Assembly (NCBI GenBank): GCA_005779305.1
Contig: SXJR01000081.1
Span: forward strand, 1-44,218
Length of the DNA: 44,218 bases
DNA from: Myxococcales bacterium
Lineage (GTDB): Bacteria > Myxococcota_A > Polyangia > Haliangiales > Haliangiaceae
Direction of reading: 5' to 3'
The notes below the pieces were generated by a model that ran no database searches, had not been told where the DNA came from, and was given only the letters and a program-made list of their open reading frames with translations. This document shows positions 19,833-29,358 of the stretch, piece after piece. The position numbers and the translations under genes were made by a program. How positions within the stretch are numbered: position 1 is the stretch's first letter; each line of letters starts with the position of its first letter.

Positions 19833-19838
19833 TAGGCT
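19833..19838 (+). promoter_or_regulatory. -10-like hexamer, predicted leaderless start of the 19846-20127 lipoprotein gene
   Basis: TAGGCT ends seven bases before the ATG at 19846, immediately downstream of dispersed repeat copy A. Confidence 0.45.
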
Positions 19839-19845
19839 CGGCCGC

Positions 19846-20127
19846 ATGGCCAAGCACACCCTCGCCACCGCGCTGCTCACCCTCGCCCTCGCCGCCTGCG
19901 GTGGCAAGTCCAGGCCCGCCGCGGATCCCGCGGGCGGTGGTGGCGGCGGCGAGACCAAGGCCGCCGCCGACTGCTGCTGCGAGTTCATCGAGGAGACCAT
20001 GATCGGAGACGGGAGCGAGGACACCGCCGAGAACCAGGTCAGCCGGCTCATGTCCTCGGCCGAGTGCCAGGACAACAGCGGCAGCTGCGTCGGCGCCGAT
20101 GCGTGCGCTGCCGGCAGCGACGAGTAG
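19846..20127 (+). CDS. Small Cys-containing lipoprotein, unknown function
   Basis: 93 residues from the ATG at 19846. The signal peptide MAKHTLATALLTLALAAC ends in a lipobox, followed by a Gly-rich linker and a short acidic domain. That domain has a CCC triplet (ADCCCEFIEE) and three further cysteines (SAECQDNSGSCVGADACAAG), suggesting a small disulfide-bonded or metal-binding fold at the envelope. It lies with the GIY-YIG gene between inverted copies of a dispersed repeat. No family recognised. Confidence 0.78.
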   Translation: MAKHTLATALLTLALAACGGKSRPAADPAGGGGGGETKAAADCCCEFIEETMIGDGSEDTAENQVSRLMSSAECQDNSGSCVGADACAAGSDE

Positions 20128-20184
20128 GCGCGCTCCGCGCAGGGTGTCAGCGGGGTGTCAGGGCCGACTGATACCCGGCGGTCG

Positions 20185-20490
20185 ATGGAGTGGTTCTGGG
20201 TCTACATGGTGCGGTGCCGCGACGGCTCCCTGTACATCGGCAACACCGTCGATCTGGAGCTCCGGATCGCGCAGCACAACGCCGGCACCTACGACGGGTA
20301 CACGGCGCGGCGGAAGCCGGTGACGCTGGTGTACGCGGCGCCTCTGCCGACGCGCGACCAGGCGCTCGCGATGGAGTTCAAGATCAAGGGCTGGAGTCGG
20401 CCCAAGAAAGAGGCGCTCATGCGCAGCGACTGGGCCGAGATCCACGAGCTCGCGCGGTGCGGAGTGCGTCCTTCGACTCGCGCTCGCTGA
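20185..20490 (+). CDS. GIY-YIG nuclease-domain protein (UPF0213/YhbQ type)
   Basis: 101 residues made up of one GIY-YIG domain. VYM (residues 6-8) and YIG (17-19) form the catalytic hairpin, R27 is the helix arginine (LELRIAQHN), and E64 (AMEFKIKGW) is the metal-binding glutamate, so the domain looks intact. Stand-alone members of this size are widespread and mostly uncharacterised; the best studied are DNA nucleases. I chose the ATG at 20185 over an upstream GTG at 20155. The last residues (VRPSTRAR) and the stop codon are encoded by dispersed repeat copy B, so the native C-terminus may have been replaced. Confidence 0.88.
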   Translation: MEWFWVYMVRCRDGSLYIGNTVDLELRIAQHNAGTYDGYTARRKPVTLVYAAPLPTRDQALAMEFKIKGWSRPKKEALMRSDWAEIHELARCGVRPSTRAR

Positions 20491-20513
20491 CGCTCGCACT
20501 CGCGCAGGACGGC
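20466..20513 (-). repeat. Dispersed 48-base repeat, copy B (inverted relative to copy A)
   Basis: Reads GCGTCCTTCGACTCG...CAGGACGGC on the plus strand; its reverse complement matches copy A with three substitutions and one indel. It overlaps the 3' end of the GIY-YIG gene and supplies its TGA stop. Partial echoes (GCTCAGGACGGC) follow at once. Confidence 0.85.
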
Positions 20514-20552
20514 GGTTTCGCTCAGGACGGCGGCCGAATGCAGGGCCAGGCT

Positions 20553-20598
20553 CGCCGCCTGAGCGAGCCGGAGCGGAGCGACGGCGAGTCGAAGGGCG
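20553..20598 (+). repeat. Dispersed repeat, copy C
   Basis: GCCGCCTGAGCGAG...CGAGTCGAAGGGCGC, in the orientation of copy A, with a more diverged centre. It fills most of the gap before the convergent gene ending at 20612. Confidence 0.75.
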
Positions 20599-20611
20599 CG
20601 CTCCGCGCCGC

Positions 20612-21046
20612 TCAGCCCTCTCGTTCGCCTTCGAGCCTGATCACCAGAAAACGCAGCGCGGCGGCGACGCCGGGAGACAGGGCGGCGATGGGCTCCTCGC
20701 CCGGCGCCACCAGCACGAGCCAGTCGCGGCCGGCGGCGTCGACGGCGGCGCGCCAGTGCAGGACCGCGAGGGCGGCGCCGCCAGGCAGCGCCAGCCGCGG
20801 CGCGCCAGCCAGATCGCGCAGGACGTCGGAGTCGAGCGGACGAGCATAGCGGCGGACGACGTGCAGGACGGCCGTGGCCGAGAGCGCGCCGCTGGTGCCG
20901 CCTTCGACCTCGATGCGGATGCGCGCGCCGGCGCCGTCGCCGCCGGCGCCCTCGCAGGACAGCCAGGTACGCACGGTCGCGCTGTCGGCGCGGATGTGCT
21001 CGTCGATCAGCAGACGCGAGACGGCGACGGCACCGCCGCCGCTCAC
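20612..21046 (-). CDS. Small protein coupled to a peptide-binding lipoprotein, unknown function
   Basis: 144 residues from the GTG at 21046, whose last two bases are shared with the TGA stop of the upstream binding-protein gene (GTGA overlap). No signal peptide. The middle (ARIRIEVEGG, SATAVLHVVRRYARPLDSDVLRDLAG) and the end (ALAVLHWRAAVDAAGRDWLVLVAPGEEP, RFLVIRLEGEREG) suggest an alpha/beta cytoplasmic domain. The overlap implies its level is tied to that of the binding protein. No family recognised. Confidence 0.75.
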   Translation of the reverse strand: MSGGGAVAVSRLLIDEHIRADSATVRTWLSCEGAGGDGAGARIRIEVEGGTSGALSATAVLHVVRRYARPLDSDVLRDLAGAPRLALPGGAALAVLHWRAAVDAAGRDWLVLVAPGEEPIAALSPGVAAALRFLVIRLEGEREG

Positions 21047-22596
21047 TTGCGTTTCACCTTGGTGACGCGGGCCAGGCCCGACAGGCGGCCGTTGGGCACG
21101 ACCTTCAGGCCCTCGACGTCGGCGTTGACGATGGCGACGTTGTCCTCGTGCCAGAGCGGGATGATGGGCAGGTCGGCGGCGAGCTGGCGCTGGACCTCGG
21201 CGTAGAGCGCGATGCGCTCGGCGCGGTCGGCGACCCGGCGGCCGCGGGTGGTGCGATCGTCGACGAGCGCGTTGCGGTACCGCCAGCGGTTGTTGGCGTT
21301 GGGATCCTTGGCGTCGGGGATGCGGCTCGAGTGAAAGTAGGTGAAGAGCAGGTCGGGCTCGGCGATGTCGGCGGTCTGCATGGTCGCGATCTGGTACTGG
21401 CCCTTCTTGATGTCGGCGAAGAACGTCGCGAACTCGAACGGCCGGACCTCGACCGCGATGCCGATCTGCGACAGCTGCGAGGCCAGCACCCGCGCCACCG
21501 CGACCCGGAACTGATCGGCCGAGGTCTTGTACACCAGCGACAGCCGCGGCTTGCCTCCCGGCCCGTCGGGATCGGGGTACCCCGCCTCGTCGAGGAGCTT
21601 CATCGCCGCCGCCGGATCGTGCGGCACCTGCGGCACCTGCTCGTAGCACCAGTGATCGGGCGACAGGAGGCCGGTGGCCAGGACCGCCCGGCCCGCGAAC
21701 TTGCGCGCCACGACTGCCTCGCGATCGAGCGCCAGCGCGATGGCTCGCCGGACCCGCGCATCCTTGAGCACGGGATCCTCGTTGTTGAGCAGCATGTAGG
21801 TCAGGATGTTCGACGTGTGCCGCACCTCGCGCACACGCTCGCGGGCCAGCACGTCGTCGATCAGATCGTAGCGAAACGCGTTCTGGGCCACGTCGGCCGA
21901 GCCGCCGGCCAGCATGATGAGCCGGGCCGCCGCGTCGCGGACGTTCTTGATCTCGATCGACGGCACGCCCTGCTTGCCGCCGTGCCAGTGGGCGTTGGCG
22001 CGCAGCACCACGCGCTGCGCGTTGAGCTCGACCACGCGGTACGGCCCGGCGCCCAGCACCATTCCACCCCGGTACTTGCCGTTCTTGCCGGCGCCATGCT
22101 CGGCGATGATGCCCATGTCGAGATCGCTCAGGAACGTGGCCAGCGGCTGGATCAGGTGGAACGTCACGACCCGGTCGCTCACCGCCTCCACCGACGAGAA
22201 GCGCTCGGAGAAGCCCTTGTGCCACAGGCTGTCCGAGCCCTTGGCCAGGACCGTCCCGAACGTCCAGGCCACGTCGCGCGCGGTCACCGGCCTGCCATCG
22301 GAGAAGCGGGCGTCGGCGCGGATCGTCACCTTCCAGGTCAACTCGTCGACCTGCTCGATGGTCTCGGCCAGCTCGGGGCGCGGTGCCATGTCGTCGGAGT
22401 CGACCGTCACCAGCCCCGGCGCCACCAGGCGCGACAGCTTGGCGTCGTAGGCCGACAGGGCGTAGCGCGGATCGGTGGTCTTCGGCGCCGCCTCGAACAG
22501 CACCACCAGGGTGTCGTCGGGCGTGCGGCGCTGCCGCGGCTCGCACGCGGCGAGCACGAACGGGATCAGCAGGGCGATGGGGGGGACGCGGAGCAA
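21043..22596 (-). CDS. ABC-transporter substrate-binding lipoprotein (family 5, peptide/oligopeptide)
   Basis: About 517 residues with the family-5 solute-binding layout: SDDMAPRPELAETIEQVDELTWKVTIR, FSDGRPVTARDVAWTF, RAIALALDREAVV and the late DLPIIPLWHEDNVAI. I place the start at TTG 22596 (LLRVPPIALLIPFVLAAC, lipobox LAAC) because an upstream ATG at 22668 would run through the divergent dacB start. It should bind peptides or similar substrates at the envelope. No permease or ATPase genes lie nearby, so it is an orphan binding protein here; coupling to the 144-residue gene is tight. Confidence 0.9.
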   Translation of the reverse strand: MLRVPPIALLIPFVLAACEPRQRRTPDDTLVVLFEAAPKTTDPRYALSAYDAKLSRLVAPGLVTVDSDDMAPRPELAETIEQVDELTWKVTIRADARFSDGRPVTARDVAWTFGTVLAKGSDSLWHKGFSERFSSVEAVSDRVVTFHLIQPLATFLSDLDMGIIAEHGAGKNGKYRGGMVLGAGPYRVVELNAQRVVLRANAHWHGGKQGVPSIEIKNVRDAAARLIMLAGGSADVAQNAFRYDLIDDVLARERVREVRHTSNILTYMLLNNEDPVLKDARVRRAIALALDREAVVARKFAGRAVLATGLLSPDHWCYEQVPQVPHDPAAAMKLLDEAGYPDPDGPGGKPRLSLVYKTSADQFRVAVARVLASQLSQIGIAVEVRPFEFATFFADIKKGQYQIATMQTADIAEPDLLFTYFHSSRIPDAKDPNANNRWRYRNALVDDRTTRGRRVADRAERIALYAEVQRQLAADLPIIPLWHEDNVAIVNADVEGLKVVPNGRLSGLARVTKVKRK

Positions 22597-22619
22597 GGCA
22601 AGCCCAGCGTAGCGCGTGT

Positions 22620-22625
22620 TAAGAT
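22620..22625 (+). promoter_or_regulatory. -10-like hexamer, predicted leaderless start of dacB
   Basis: TAAGAT ends six bases before the GTG at 22632. Confidence 0.5.
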
Positions 22626-22631
22626 CGCCGC

Positions 22632-24299
22632 GTGGGGACACGCCGGATCTTGGCCGCCGCATGTGCAACCGGCGGTGTCCTGGCCGCCGCGCTGGCGCTG
22701 GGCCTACCTCGCGCGCGGTCCGAGTCGGGGCCGGTTCCGCCCGACGGCGGCTGGCCGGTCGAGCCCGTGGTGCTCGACGACGGCGACGCCGGGACCGCGG
22801 CCACCACCGACGACGACGGCGACGACGATCTCGGCGCCGACGGTGGCCTGGTGCTGCCGGTGGCGCCTGCCGATCCCGCCGCCCGCGACGCGTGGCTCGC
22901 CGAGCAGCTCGACGCCGCCGTGCGCGCCCGCCCGCTCCTCATCACCGCCCAGGTCGGCGCCTCCGTGGTCGACGTGGCCAGCGGCAAGGTCATCTGGTCC
23001 CACCACGCCGATCGCCCGCTCAACCTGGCCTCGGTCAACAAGGTGATCACCGCAGCGGCGGCGCTGCACGGCCTCGGCGCTGGCTTCCGCTGGCGCACGT
23101 CGGTGCTGGCCGAGAAGCTCGATCCCGACACCGGCTCGGTCGACGGCGACCTCTTCGTCCGCGGCCGTGGCGATCCGACCCTCACCCTGGCCGGCCTGAA
23201 CGAGCTGGCCCAGTCGCTGGCCTGGCGCGGCGTCACCGAGGTCACCGGCGACCTGGTCTTCGACGGCAGCTACTTCGATCTGGTCGACGAGCCGCCGCGT
23301 TACGCCGATCAGCCCAAGGAGCGCGCCGGCTACCGCGCGCCCATCGGCGCCGCGTCGCTCGAGCGCAACGCGGTCACCGTCGTCGTCGTCGCCGATCGTT
23401 TCGGGCAGGGCCTGGCCGAGGTCTCGCTCGATCCGCCGCTCGGCGACTACGTCCGCCTGGTCGACGCCACCGTGGTGACCGTCGCCAGTGGCCGCACCCG
23501 CATCTACGTCGGCACCCAGGTGAAGCGCGATCACATCGAGCTCCGGGTCTCCGGCCAGATCCTCGCCGACGAGGGCGTGTACTTCCAGCGCCGCCGCATC
23601 GACGACCCGGTGCGTATGTTCGCCGAGGCCTTCCGCACCGCCCTGGCCGCGCACGGCATCCGCGTGCGTGGCCGCAAGGTGGGCCGCGGCCTGGCCCCGC
23701 CCACCGCGGTCCTCCTCGCCGAGCGCGAGAGCTCGACCCTCGCCGACATCCTGCGGCCGATGGTCAAGACCTCCGACAACTACCTGGCCGAGACCGTGCT
23801 CAAGACCCTGGGCGCCGAGAGCCGCGTCCTGCCGGCCCCGCCCGCGGTGCCGCCACCGGCGACCTGGGCCGACGGCACCGGCGCGGTCACGCGTTACCTC
23901 ACCGAGCAGGCCGGCATCGACGCCGGCACCGTGCGCTACGAGAACGGCTCGGGCCTCTACGACTCGTCGGCCATCCCGGCTTCGGCCGTGGTGCAGGTGC
24001 TGGCCACCGCCTGGCGCGACTTCCGGGTCGGCCCCGATCTCGCCGCCGCCCTCGCCACCGGCGGCATCGACGGCACGCTGCGCCGCCGCTTCCGCGACGA
24101 TCGCCTGCGCGGCCGCATCCGCGCCAAGACCGGCACCCTGGCCCAGGTCTCGACGCTGGCCGGGTACGCCGGCACCGACAGCGGACACCCCCTGGCCTTC
24201 GCCGTGATCGTCAACGCGATGGCACCGGAGGCGCGCGGTGACGCCCGCGCGTTGCAGGACGCGATCGCCGCGCTCTGCGTCGCGTACACGATGCCCTGA
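22632..24299 (+). CDS. dacB: D-alanyl-D-alanine carboxypeptidase/endopeptidase (PBP4 type)
   Basis: A 555-residue class-C low-molecular-weight penicillin-binding protein acting on peptidoglycan cross-links in the periplasm. All three active-site motifs are present: SVNK (S134, K137), SDN (S381-N383) and KTG (K499-G501). The N-terminal signal peptide ([22 protein letters not shown]) is followed by an acidic low-complexity stretch ([15 protein letters not shown]). The long insert between SxxK and SxN is typical of PBP4. It starts with GTG at 22632, divergent from the binding-protein gene with only a 35-base gap. Confidence 0.95.
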   Translation: MGTRRILAAACATGGVLAAALALGLPRARSESGPVPPDGGWPVEPVVLDDGDAGTAATTDDDGDDDLGADGGLVLPVAPADPAARDAWLAEQLDAAVRARPLLITAQVGASVVDVASGKVIWSHHADRPLNLASVNKVITAAAALHGLGAGFRWRTSVLAEKLDPDTGSVDGDLFVRGRGDPTLTLAGLNELAQSLAWRGVTEVTGDLVFDGSYFDLVDEPPRYADQPKERAGYRAPIGAASLERNAVTVVVVADRFGQGLAEVSLDPPLGDYVRLVDATVVTVASGRTRIYVGTQVKRDHIELRVSGQILADEGVYFQRRRIDDPVRMFAEAFRTALAAHGIRVRGRKVGRGLAPPTAVLLAERESSTLADILRPMVKTSDNYLAETVLKTLGAESRVLPAPPAVPPPATWADGTGAVTRYLTEQAGIDAGTVRYENGSGLYDSSAIPASAVVQVLATAWRDFRVGPDLAAALATGGIDGTLRRRFRDDRLRGRIRAKTGTLAQVSTLAGYAGTDSGHPLAFAVIVNAMAPEARGDARALQDAIAALCVAYTMP

Positions 24300-24358
24300 C
24301 CGATGGCCCTGGCTCGTCGATCCGTGGTACGCCTCGGCGTCCAACGAGGAGTGACGTC

Positions 24359-24778
<420 letters not shown>

Positions 24779-24810
24779 CAAGAATCACGCCGGCCCCCGC
24801 CGTCCCGGCG

Positions 24811-24837
24811 TAGGATCCGATCATGGGGGTTCCATGA
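24811..24837 (+). promoter_or_regulatory. Promoter with a four-codon mini-ORF before a lipoprotein gene
   Basis: TAGGAT (24811-24816) ends six bases before an ATG at 24823 that opens ATG-GGG-GTT-CCA-TGA. The TGA overlaps the real ATG at 24834 as ATGA. It could be a leaderless mini-ORF with reinitiation, or the G-run may simply serve as a ribosome-binding site. Confidence 0.4.
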
Positions 24838-25688
24838 AGCGGACACACTGGATGGGTACGTGGTGGCCGGTCGTGGCTCTGTGCATCGCGGGCGCGACCA
24901 GTGCCGGGTGCGTGAAGCGCGACGACGGCGGGCTCTCGCAGGGCGAGGCCAAGTCCGCCGGCGACGCGCTGGGCAACGGCATCGAGGATGCCGCGGCCAC
25001 CTACGGGCCGATGAAGGCGTCGGCGGCCGACACCACGTGCATCGTGCTGAGCGGCGATCAGGCCGACCCCGATGGGGATTCCATCCCCCTCGACGCCCGG
25101 CTGACCTACGACTGCACAACGCAGGCGCTCGGCTACACCGGCCGCCTGACCGGCACGCAGGACGTGATGGACGATCAGCCGGCCGCCGCGGCGTGGGCGT
25201 TCACTGGTAGCGCCGACCTGCACGCGTCGTTGACCGGACCCGGTGGCGGATCGATCACCAGCGACTGGGACGGCTCGCTGGTCGGCACCCAGGCGTCGGT
25301 CATCGGGCCCTACGCGCTCCGTCGCACCCTCGACGTGGTCACGGTGTTCATGGGCGGCGGCGACGCCGGACCGCGCCTCACCTCCACCGTCACCGAGGAC
25401 AACGACTGGACCGTGACCTTCACGCCGCAGGCGACCTGGACGCCGGGTGGCGTCGTGGTCACCGGCAGCCTGGCCGCGACCGGCAGCTGGAATGTCGACG
25501 TCGACGGCAAGAGCTTCGAGGCGACGCTGTCGACGCCGACGCCGCTCGTCGTCACACCCGGGTGCGAGACGCTCATCACCGCCGGCGTCGCCGTGGGTAC
25601 GTATCCCATCGAAGGCGGCAGCGGCACGATCACGGTGACCTGGACCGGCTGCGGCGCGCGCACCGTGGCGCAAGCCGAGAACCTCTAG
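24834..25688 (+). CDS. Predicted lipoprotein, beta-rich, unknown function
   Basis: 284 residues. The signal peptide ([20 protein letters not shown]) ends at lipobox TSAGC. The mature part is Gly/Thr/Ser/Asp-rich with many predicted strands ([67 protein letters not shown]), as in outer-membrane-associated beta-sandwich proteins. Four cysteines are spread through the sequence. Its TAG stop overlaps the stop of the convergent gene within a single CTAG palindrome. Confidence 0.82.
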   Translation: MKRTHWMGTWWPVVALCIAGATSAGCVKRDDGGLSQGEAKSAGDALGNGIEDAAATYGPMKASAADTTCIVLSGDQADPDGDSIPLDARLTYDCTTQALGYTGRLTGTQDVMDDQPAAAAWAFTGSADLHASLTGPGGGSITSDWDGSLVGTQASVIGPYALRRTLDVVTVFMGGGDAGPRLTSTVTEDNDWTVTFTPQATWTPGGVVVTGSLAATGSWNVDVDGKSFEATLSTPTPLVVTPGCETLITAGVAVGTYPIEGGSGTITVTWTGCGARTVAQAENL

Positions 25689-27193
25689 ACGGTCGCCGTC
25701 GCGACGGACTTCACCGCCAGCGCGGCTGCGAGGTGGGGCGCGATGATCGCGTAGAGCTGGATGGGCGGCTTGTAGGTCGCCACCAGCCCGGCCATCGTGC
25801 CCAGCACGCGGCCGAGCAGGACGAACGAGCGCGGGATGGTGATGCCGGCGTCCTTGGCCACGCGCATCATGGTCGCGACCAGCTCGCGGCCTTGCGCCTC
25901 CCAGTCGATCTCGCTGGCCAGCTCGCCTGGCTTCATGGCCTGGGTGATGGCGTGGGCGATGATCGCAAGCGCCTCCGGCTTGCCGCCGAAGCCAAGCGTG
26001 GCCAGCTCGCCGAGCGCGGTGCGTTCGTCCTTCATGGCCAGCGCGGCGAGGAGCCGGGCGTAGCCGGTGCGCTCGGCGTCGGTGAGCGTGAGCGTGCAGC
26101 CGAAGTCGAGCACGGCGATGCGGCCATCGGCGGTGACCAGGAAGTTGCCGGGGTGCGGATCGGCGTGGATGCGGCCGGTGCGGAAGACCTGGCGGGCCAG
26201 GCCGTCGCAAAGCGCGGTGACAAGCCGGGCCCGCTCGTCGGGCGCGGCCGCATCGAGCGCGTCGGTGAGGCGAGCCCCGTCGACGAACATGGTGGTGAGC
26301 ACGCGCGGCGTCGAATGCGATTCGATCACCGCCGGTGCGAACAGGGGCGTGCCGACGACGTCGGCGGCGAACGCGGTCCCGGCGATGGCCTCGGCCAGGT
26401 AGTCGAGCTCGGTCGTGAGCGCGCGCTCGAGCTCGTCGGCGATGGTGCGCAGATCCATGGGCAGGACGTCGCCCAGCACGCCGGCCAGGATGCGCAGCGC
26501 GGCGATGTCGGACGCGATCACCTCGTCGATGCCGGGGATCTGGACCTTGACCGCGACCACGCGGCCGTCGGCGAGGGTGGCGCGGTGGACCTGGGCCAGG
26601 GACGCGGCCGCCACCGGCTCGGCCTCGAAGGTCGCGAACGCGTCGAGGATGGTCTGGCCCAGCTCCTCCTCGATGCGGGCGACGATCGCCGTCGCCTCGA
26701 ACGGCGGCACGCGATCCTGCAGCATGGCCAGCTCGCCAGCCCACGCCGCGCCGACCAGATCGGGGCGGGCGGAGACGATCTGCCCGAGCTTGAGCACGCC
26801 GCCGCGCAGCTCGACGCACAGCTCGCGCACCCGCGCGGCCAGCGCGCGGTGATCGGCCTCGGTGAGCTGCTCGCGGCCCATGGCCAGCCCGCGCATGCGC
26901 AGGAGGCGGGCGTGAGCGACCACGCCCAGCCCGGCGGTGACCACCTTCGCGGCCCGCGGCGCGCCGCCGGCACTCGAGCGCGTGCGCGCCCATGCCTGCT
27001 TGCTGCGCTCGGACACGTCGTCCCACTGCGAGCGAGCCGCGCCAGCGAAGGCCTGGCTCGAGCGCGCCACCGAGCCGGCGTCGCGCAGGAGGTCCTGGGT
27101 CAGTCCGTCGACGTGACGGAGGGCGCGCTTGCCCAGCTGGGTGAGCGCGGCGACCAGGTCATTGGTCGCGTCGAGGATCGGGTTCGTCACCAT
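25685..27193 (-). CDS. ABC1/ADCK-family atypical kinase (UbiB/AarF-like)
   Basis: 502 residues. The family hallmark KxGQ is KLGQ at 135-138 (LKLGQIVSARPDL). It is followed by the Ala-rich nucleotide loop (EPVAAASLAQVHRATL), VAVKVQIPG, the catalytic-loop equivalent RIHADPHPGNFLV and the metal-binding LDFGCTL. Related UbiB proteins support quinone biosynthesis through small-molecule kinase or ATPase activity. An N-terminal extension of about 90 residues looks helical. Its ATG lies inside the 3' end of the upstream RHH gene (35-base overlap), so translation is coupled. Confidence 0.92.
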   Translation of the reverse strand: MVTNPILDATNDLVAALTQLGKRALRHVDGLTQDLLRDAGSVARSSQAFAGAARSQWDDVSERSKQAWARTRSSAGGAPRAAKVVTAGLGVVAHARLLRMRGLAMGREQLTEADHRALAARVRELCVELRGGVLKLGQIVSARPDLVGAAWAGELAMLQDRVPPFEATAIVARIEEELGQTILDAFATFEAEPVAAASLAQVHRATLADGRVVAVKVQIPGIDEVIASDIAALRILAGVLGDVLPMDLRTIADELERALTTELDYLAEAIAGTAFAADVVGTPLFAPAVIESHSTPRVLTTMFVDGARLTDALDAAAPDERARLVTALCDGLARQVFRTGRIHADPHPGNFLVTADGRIAVLDFGCTLTLTDAERTGYARLLAALAMKDERTALGELATLGFGGKPEALAIIAHAITQAMKPGELASEIDWEAQGRELVATMMRVAKDAGITIPRSFVLLGRVLGTMAGLVATYKPPIQLYAIIAPHLAAALAVKSVATATV

Positions 27194-27626
27194 GATGTCG
27201 TAGCTCCTCGAGGCAGCGCAGGCACACGATCGGTCGTGGCCCGGCCCCCTCGGTGATGGCGATCGCGGCGTCGCCGCCGCGGGCCAGGATGTCGTTGCAT
27301 TGCGCGCACACGGCGTTCTTCTGCAGCACGAGCTGCTGCCAGCCGATCACGTCGCCCGGCTGTGGCGTCGGCGCCATCGACGAGGTCCCCGGCCGCGGAC
27401 CGCCCGAGGCGGTACGCGCGACCCGGGCGCCGTCGGCGACGATGTCCCCGACCAGGCCGAAGGCGTGGGTGAGTACGTTGCGCACCAGGTTGGAGACCGA
27501 CACGCCCAGCTCCGCGGCTCGCTCCTTGAGCTCGCTCTCGAGCTTCTCGGGCACGCGGGTGTGGAGAACGCGCTCCTTGCGGTCATCGTCGTCGGTGGGC
27601 GCCGGGGTGGCTGGCCGTCGTGTCAC
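27159..27626 (-). CDS. Ribbon-helix-helix regulator with C-terminal zinc ribbon
   Basis: 155 residues from the GTG at 27626. Residues about 19-52 ([34 protein letters not shown]) form a ribbon-helix-helix DNA-binding domain of Arc/CopG type. A linker leads to two CxxC pairs (C107-C110, C135-C138) expected to bind zinc. The start codon lies inside a 17-base palindrome, suggesting autoregulation. A TTG at 27638 is an alternative start, but TATTGT sits eight bases before the GTG. It precedes the ABC1 kinase and is divergent from DUF3501. Confidence 0.85.
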   Translation of the reverse strand: MTRRPATPAPTDDDDRKERVLHTRVPEKLESELKERAAELGVSVSNLVRNVLTHAFGLVGDIVADGARVARTASGGPRPGTSSMAPTPQPGDVIGWQQLVLQKNAVCAQCNDILARGGDAAIAITEGAGPRPIVCLRCLEELRHHGDEPDPRRDQ

Positions 27627-27659
27627 GATGTGACACAATATGTATCACGACGTATCACG
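27620..27659. promoter_or_regulatory. Operator array in the RHH regulator / DUF3501 divergent region
   Basis: GTGTCAC-GAT-GTGACAC is a perfect 7+3+7 palindrome (27620-27636). Two direct GTATCACG copies follow at 27642-27649 and 27652-27659, exactly ten bases apart. The RHH gene's -10 (TATTGT, minus strand, 27635-27640) and its GTG start fall within the array. This fits tandem operators bound by the RHH protein. Confidence 0.7.
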
Positions 27660-27697
27660 TGTCAAGCCTCCCGCCGATGTGTGGTAAGCGAGGGTGG

Positions 27698-28293
<596 letters not shown>

Positions 28294-28294
<1 letters not shown>

Positions 28295-28815
28295 TGCCCT
28301 CGCTCGTCGCCGTCGCCGGCGTTTCCACCCTCAGCCTCGCGCTGGTCGCCGCCTGCGGCAACCCGCACAAGGACACGCTGGCCGAGAACGCCGACTTCGA
28401 CTGCCGCGATCGCTACGCCGCCTATGTCGTCTCCGGCAGCCTGGCTGCAGCCGAGGTCGGCGTGCAGGTCGACTGCGCCGCGAGCGGCCCGCGCGTGGTG
28501 CGCTGGACCGTGACCAAGGACGGCAATCGCGAGGAGTTCTCGGGGTCGCTCGGCGTCCACGAGTTCGATCGCATGTGGGAGAAGATCGAAGGCAGCGGCT
28601 GGCGATTCCTCGCCGACTGCGTTGGCACTGGCCAGCCGAACGATCCCGTGTACACGTTCGACGTGAAGGACTGGAATGGCACCGTCTCGTTCTCGTGCAC
28701 CAACGCAGGGCCACTGCCCTTCCCGTACAACTCCATCGTCGACGAGCTCGACTTCAAGGCCGCGGCTGCCGCGCCGAAGGATCGCGCCAAGCCCGACGCC
28801 GAGGACCTTCGCTGA
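28294..28815 (+). CDS. Predicted lipoprotein, unknown function
   Basis: 173 residues from the GTG at 28294, which shares its first base with the DUF3501 stop. The signal peptide PSLVAVAGVSTLSLALVAAC carries a lipobox. The mature domain has four well-spaced cysteines (FDCRDRY, VDCAASG, LADCVG, FSCTNAG) and a strand-rich pattern (VVRWTVTKDGNREEFSGSL, YTFDVKDWNGTVSF), so it is probably a disulfide-stabilised beta domain at the envelope. Not assignable to a family. Confidence 0.82.
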
Positions 28816-28819
28816 ACCC

Positions 28820-29269
28820 ATGCGCCGCCGTTACACGCTCCCCGAGGTCAACGCCGCCCTCCCCGAGGTCACGCGCCGCTACCGCGCCGCCCTCGAGCTG
28901 CGCGCGCAGCTCCGCCGCCACCACGCTCGCCTCGAGAGCGCGGGGTACCCGGCCAGCGAGAAGCTGCCGTCCGACGCCCCGCCTGAGGTGCGCCGCGATC
29001 ATCTGGTGCTGCTCGGCCTGCGCGACGCGCTCCGCGACGAGCTGTCGGCGATCGGCGCCACCGGCTGCGTGGTCCGCGATCTCGACACCGGGCTGTGCGA
29101 CTGGCTCGGCGAGCACGGCGGCCACGACGTGTGGCTGTGCTGGCGCGTCGGCGAGCCCGAGTGCGCCTGGTTCCACGGCCTCGAGGACGGATTCGCTGGT
29201 CGTCGCCCGATCACCGAGCTGACCCCGCCTGCGGCGCCCCTGCCCACTGCCCGCGCTCGGTCTCGCTGA
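28820..29269 (+). CDS. DUF2203 family protein
   Basis: 149 residues from the ATG at 28820. The N-terminal YTLPEVNAALPEVTRRYRAALEL helix and the C-terminal VVRDLDTGLCDWLG, VWLCWRVGEPECAWFHGLEDGFAGRRPI are the DUF2203 signature. Function unknown. It starts four bases after the lipoprotein stop, in the DUF3501 transcript. The last few codons and the TGA lie in a dispersed repeat (copy D), as at the GIY-YIG gene. Confidence 0.87.
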   Translation: MRRRYTLPEVNAALPEVTRRYRAALELRAQLRRHHARLESAGYPASEKLPSDAPPEVRRDHLVLLGLRDALRDELSAIGATGCVVRDLDTGLCDWLGEHGGHDVWLCWRVGEPECAWFHGLEDGFAGRRPITELTPPAAPLPTARARSR

Positions 29270-29342
29270 CGCCCGACCTCGCTCAGGGCGTCCGGTACCC
29301 CTCCGTCGTGAGCGAGCCGCCTGGCGGTGAGTCGAAGGACGC
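29253..29342. repeat. Dispersed repeat, copy D (two inverted arms)
   Basis: The left arm (29253-29292, CGCTCGGTCTCGCTGACG...) is inverted relative to the right arm (29304-29342, ending GTGAGTCGAAGGACGC). Both share the CTGAGCGAG and GAGTCGAAGG core of copies A-C. The left arm supplies the stop codon of the DUF2203 gene. The right arm ends 16 bases before the SDR start. Confidence 0.75.
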
Positions 29343-29344
29343 AC

Positions 29345-29350
29345 TACGAT
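29345..29350 (+). promoter_or_regulatory. -10-like hexamer, predicted leaderless start of the SDR gene
   Basis: TACGAT ends eight bases before the ATG at 29359, immediately after dispersed repeat copy D. Confidence 0.45.
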
Positions 29351-29358
29351 CACCGCGC

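Noticed and set aside
20185-20490. GIY-YIG gene as an intron-encoded homing endonuclease
   Set aside because: No intron structure or split host gene; size and sequence fit the small stand-alone UPF0213/YhbQ group.
25685-25688. Overlap of two convergent stop codons in one CTAG
   Set aside because: Striking but expected occasionally in dense genomes; no function inferred.
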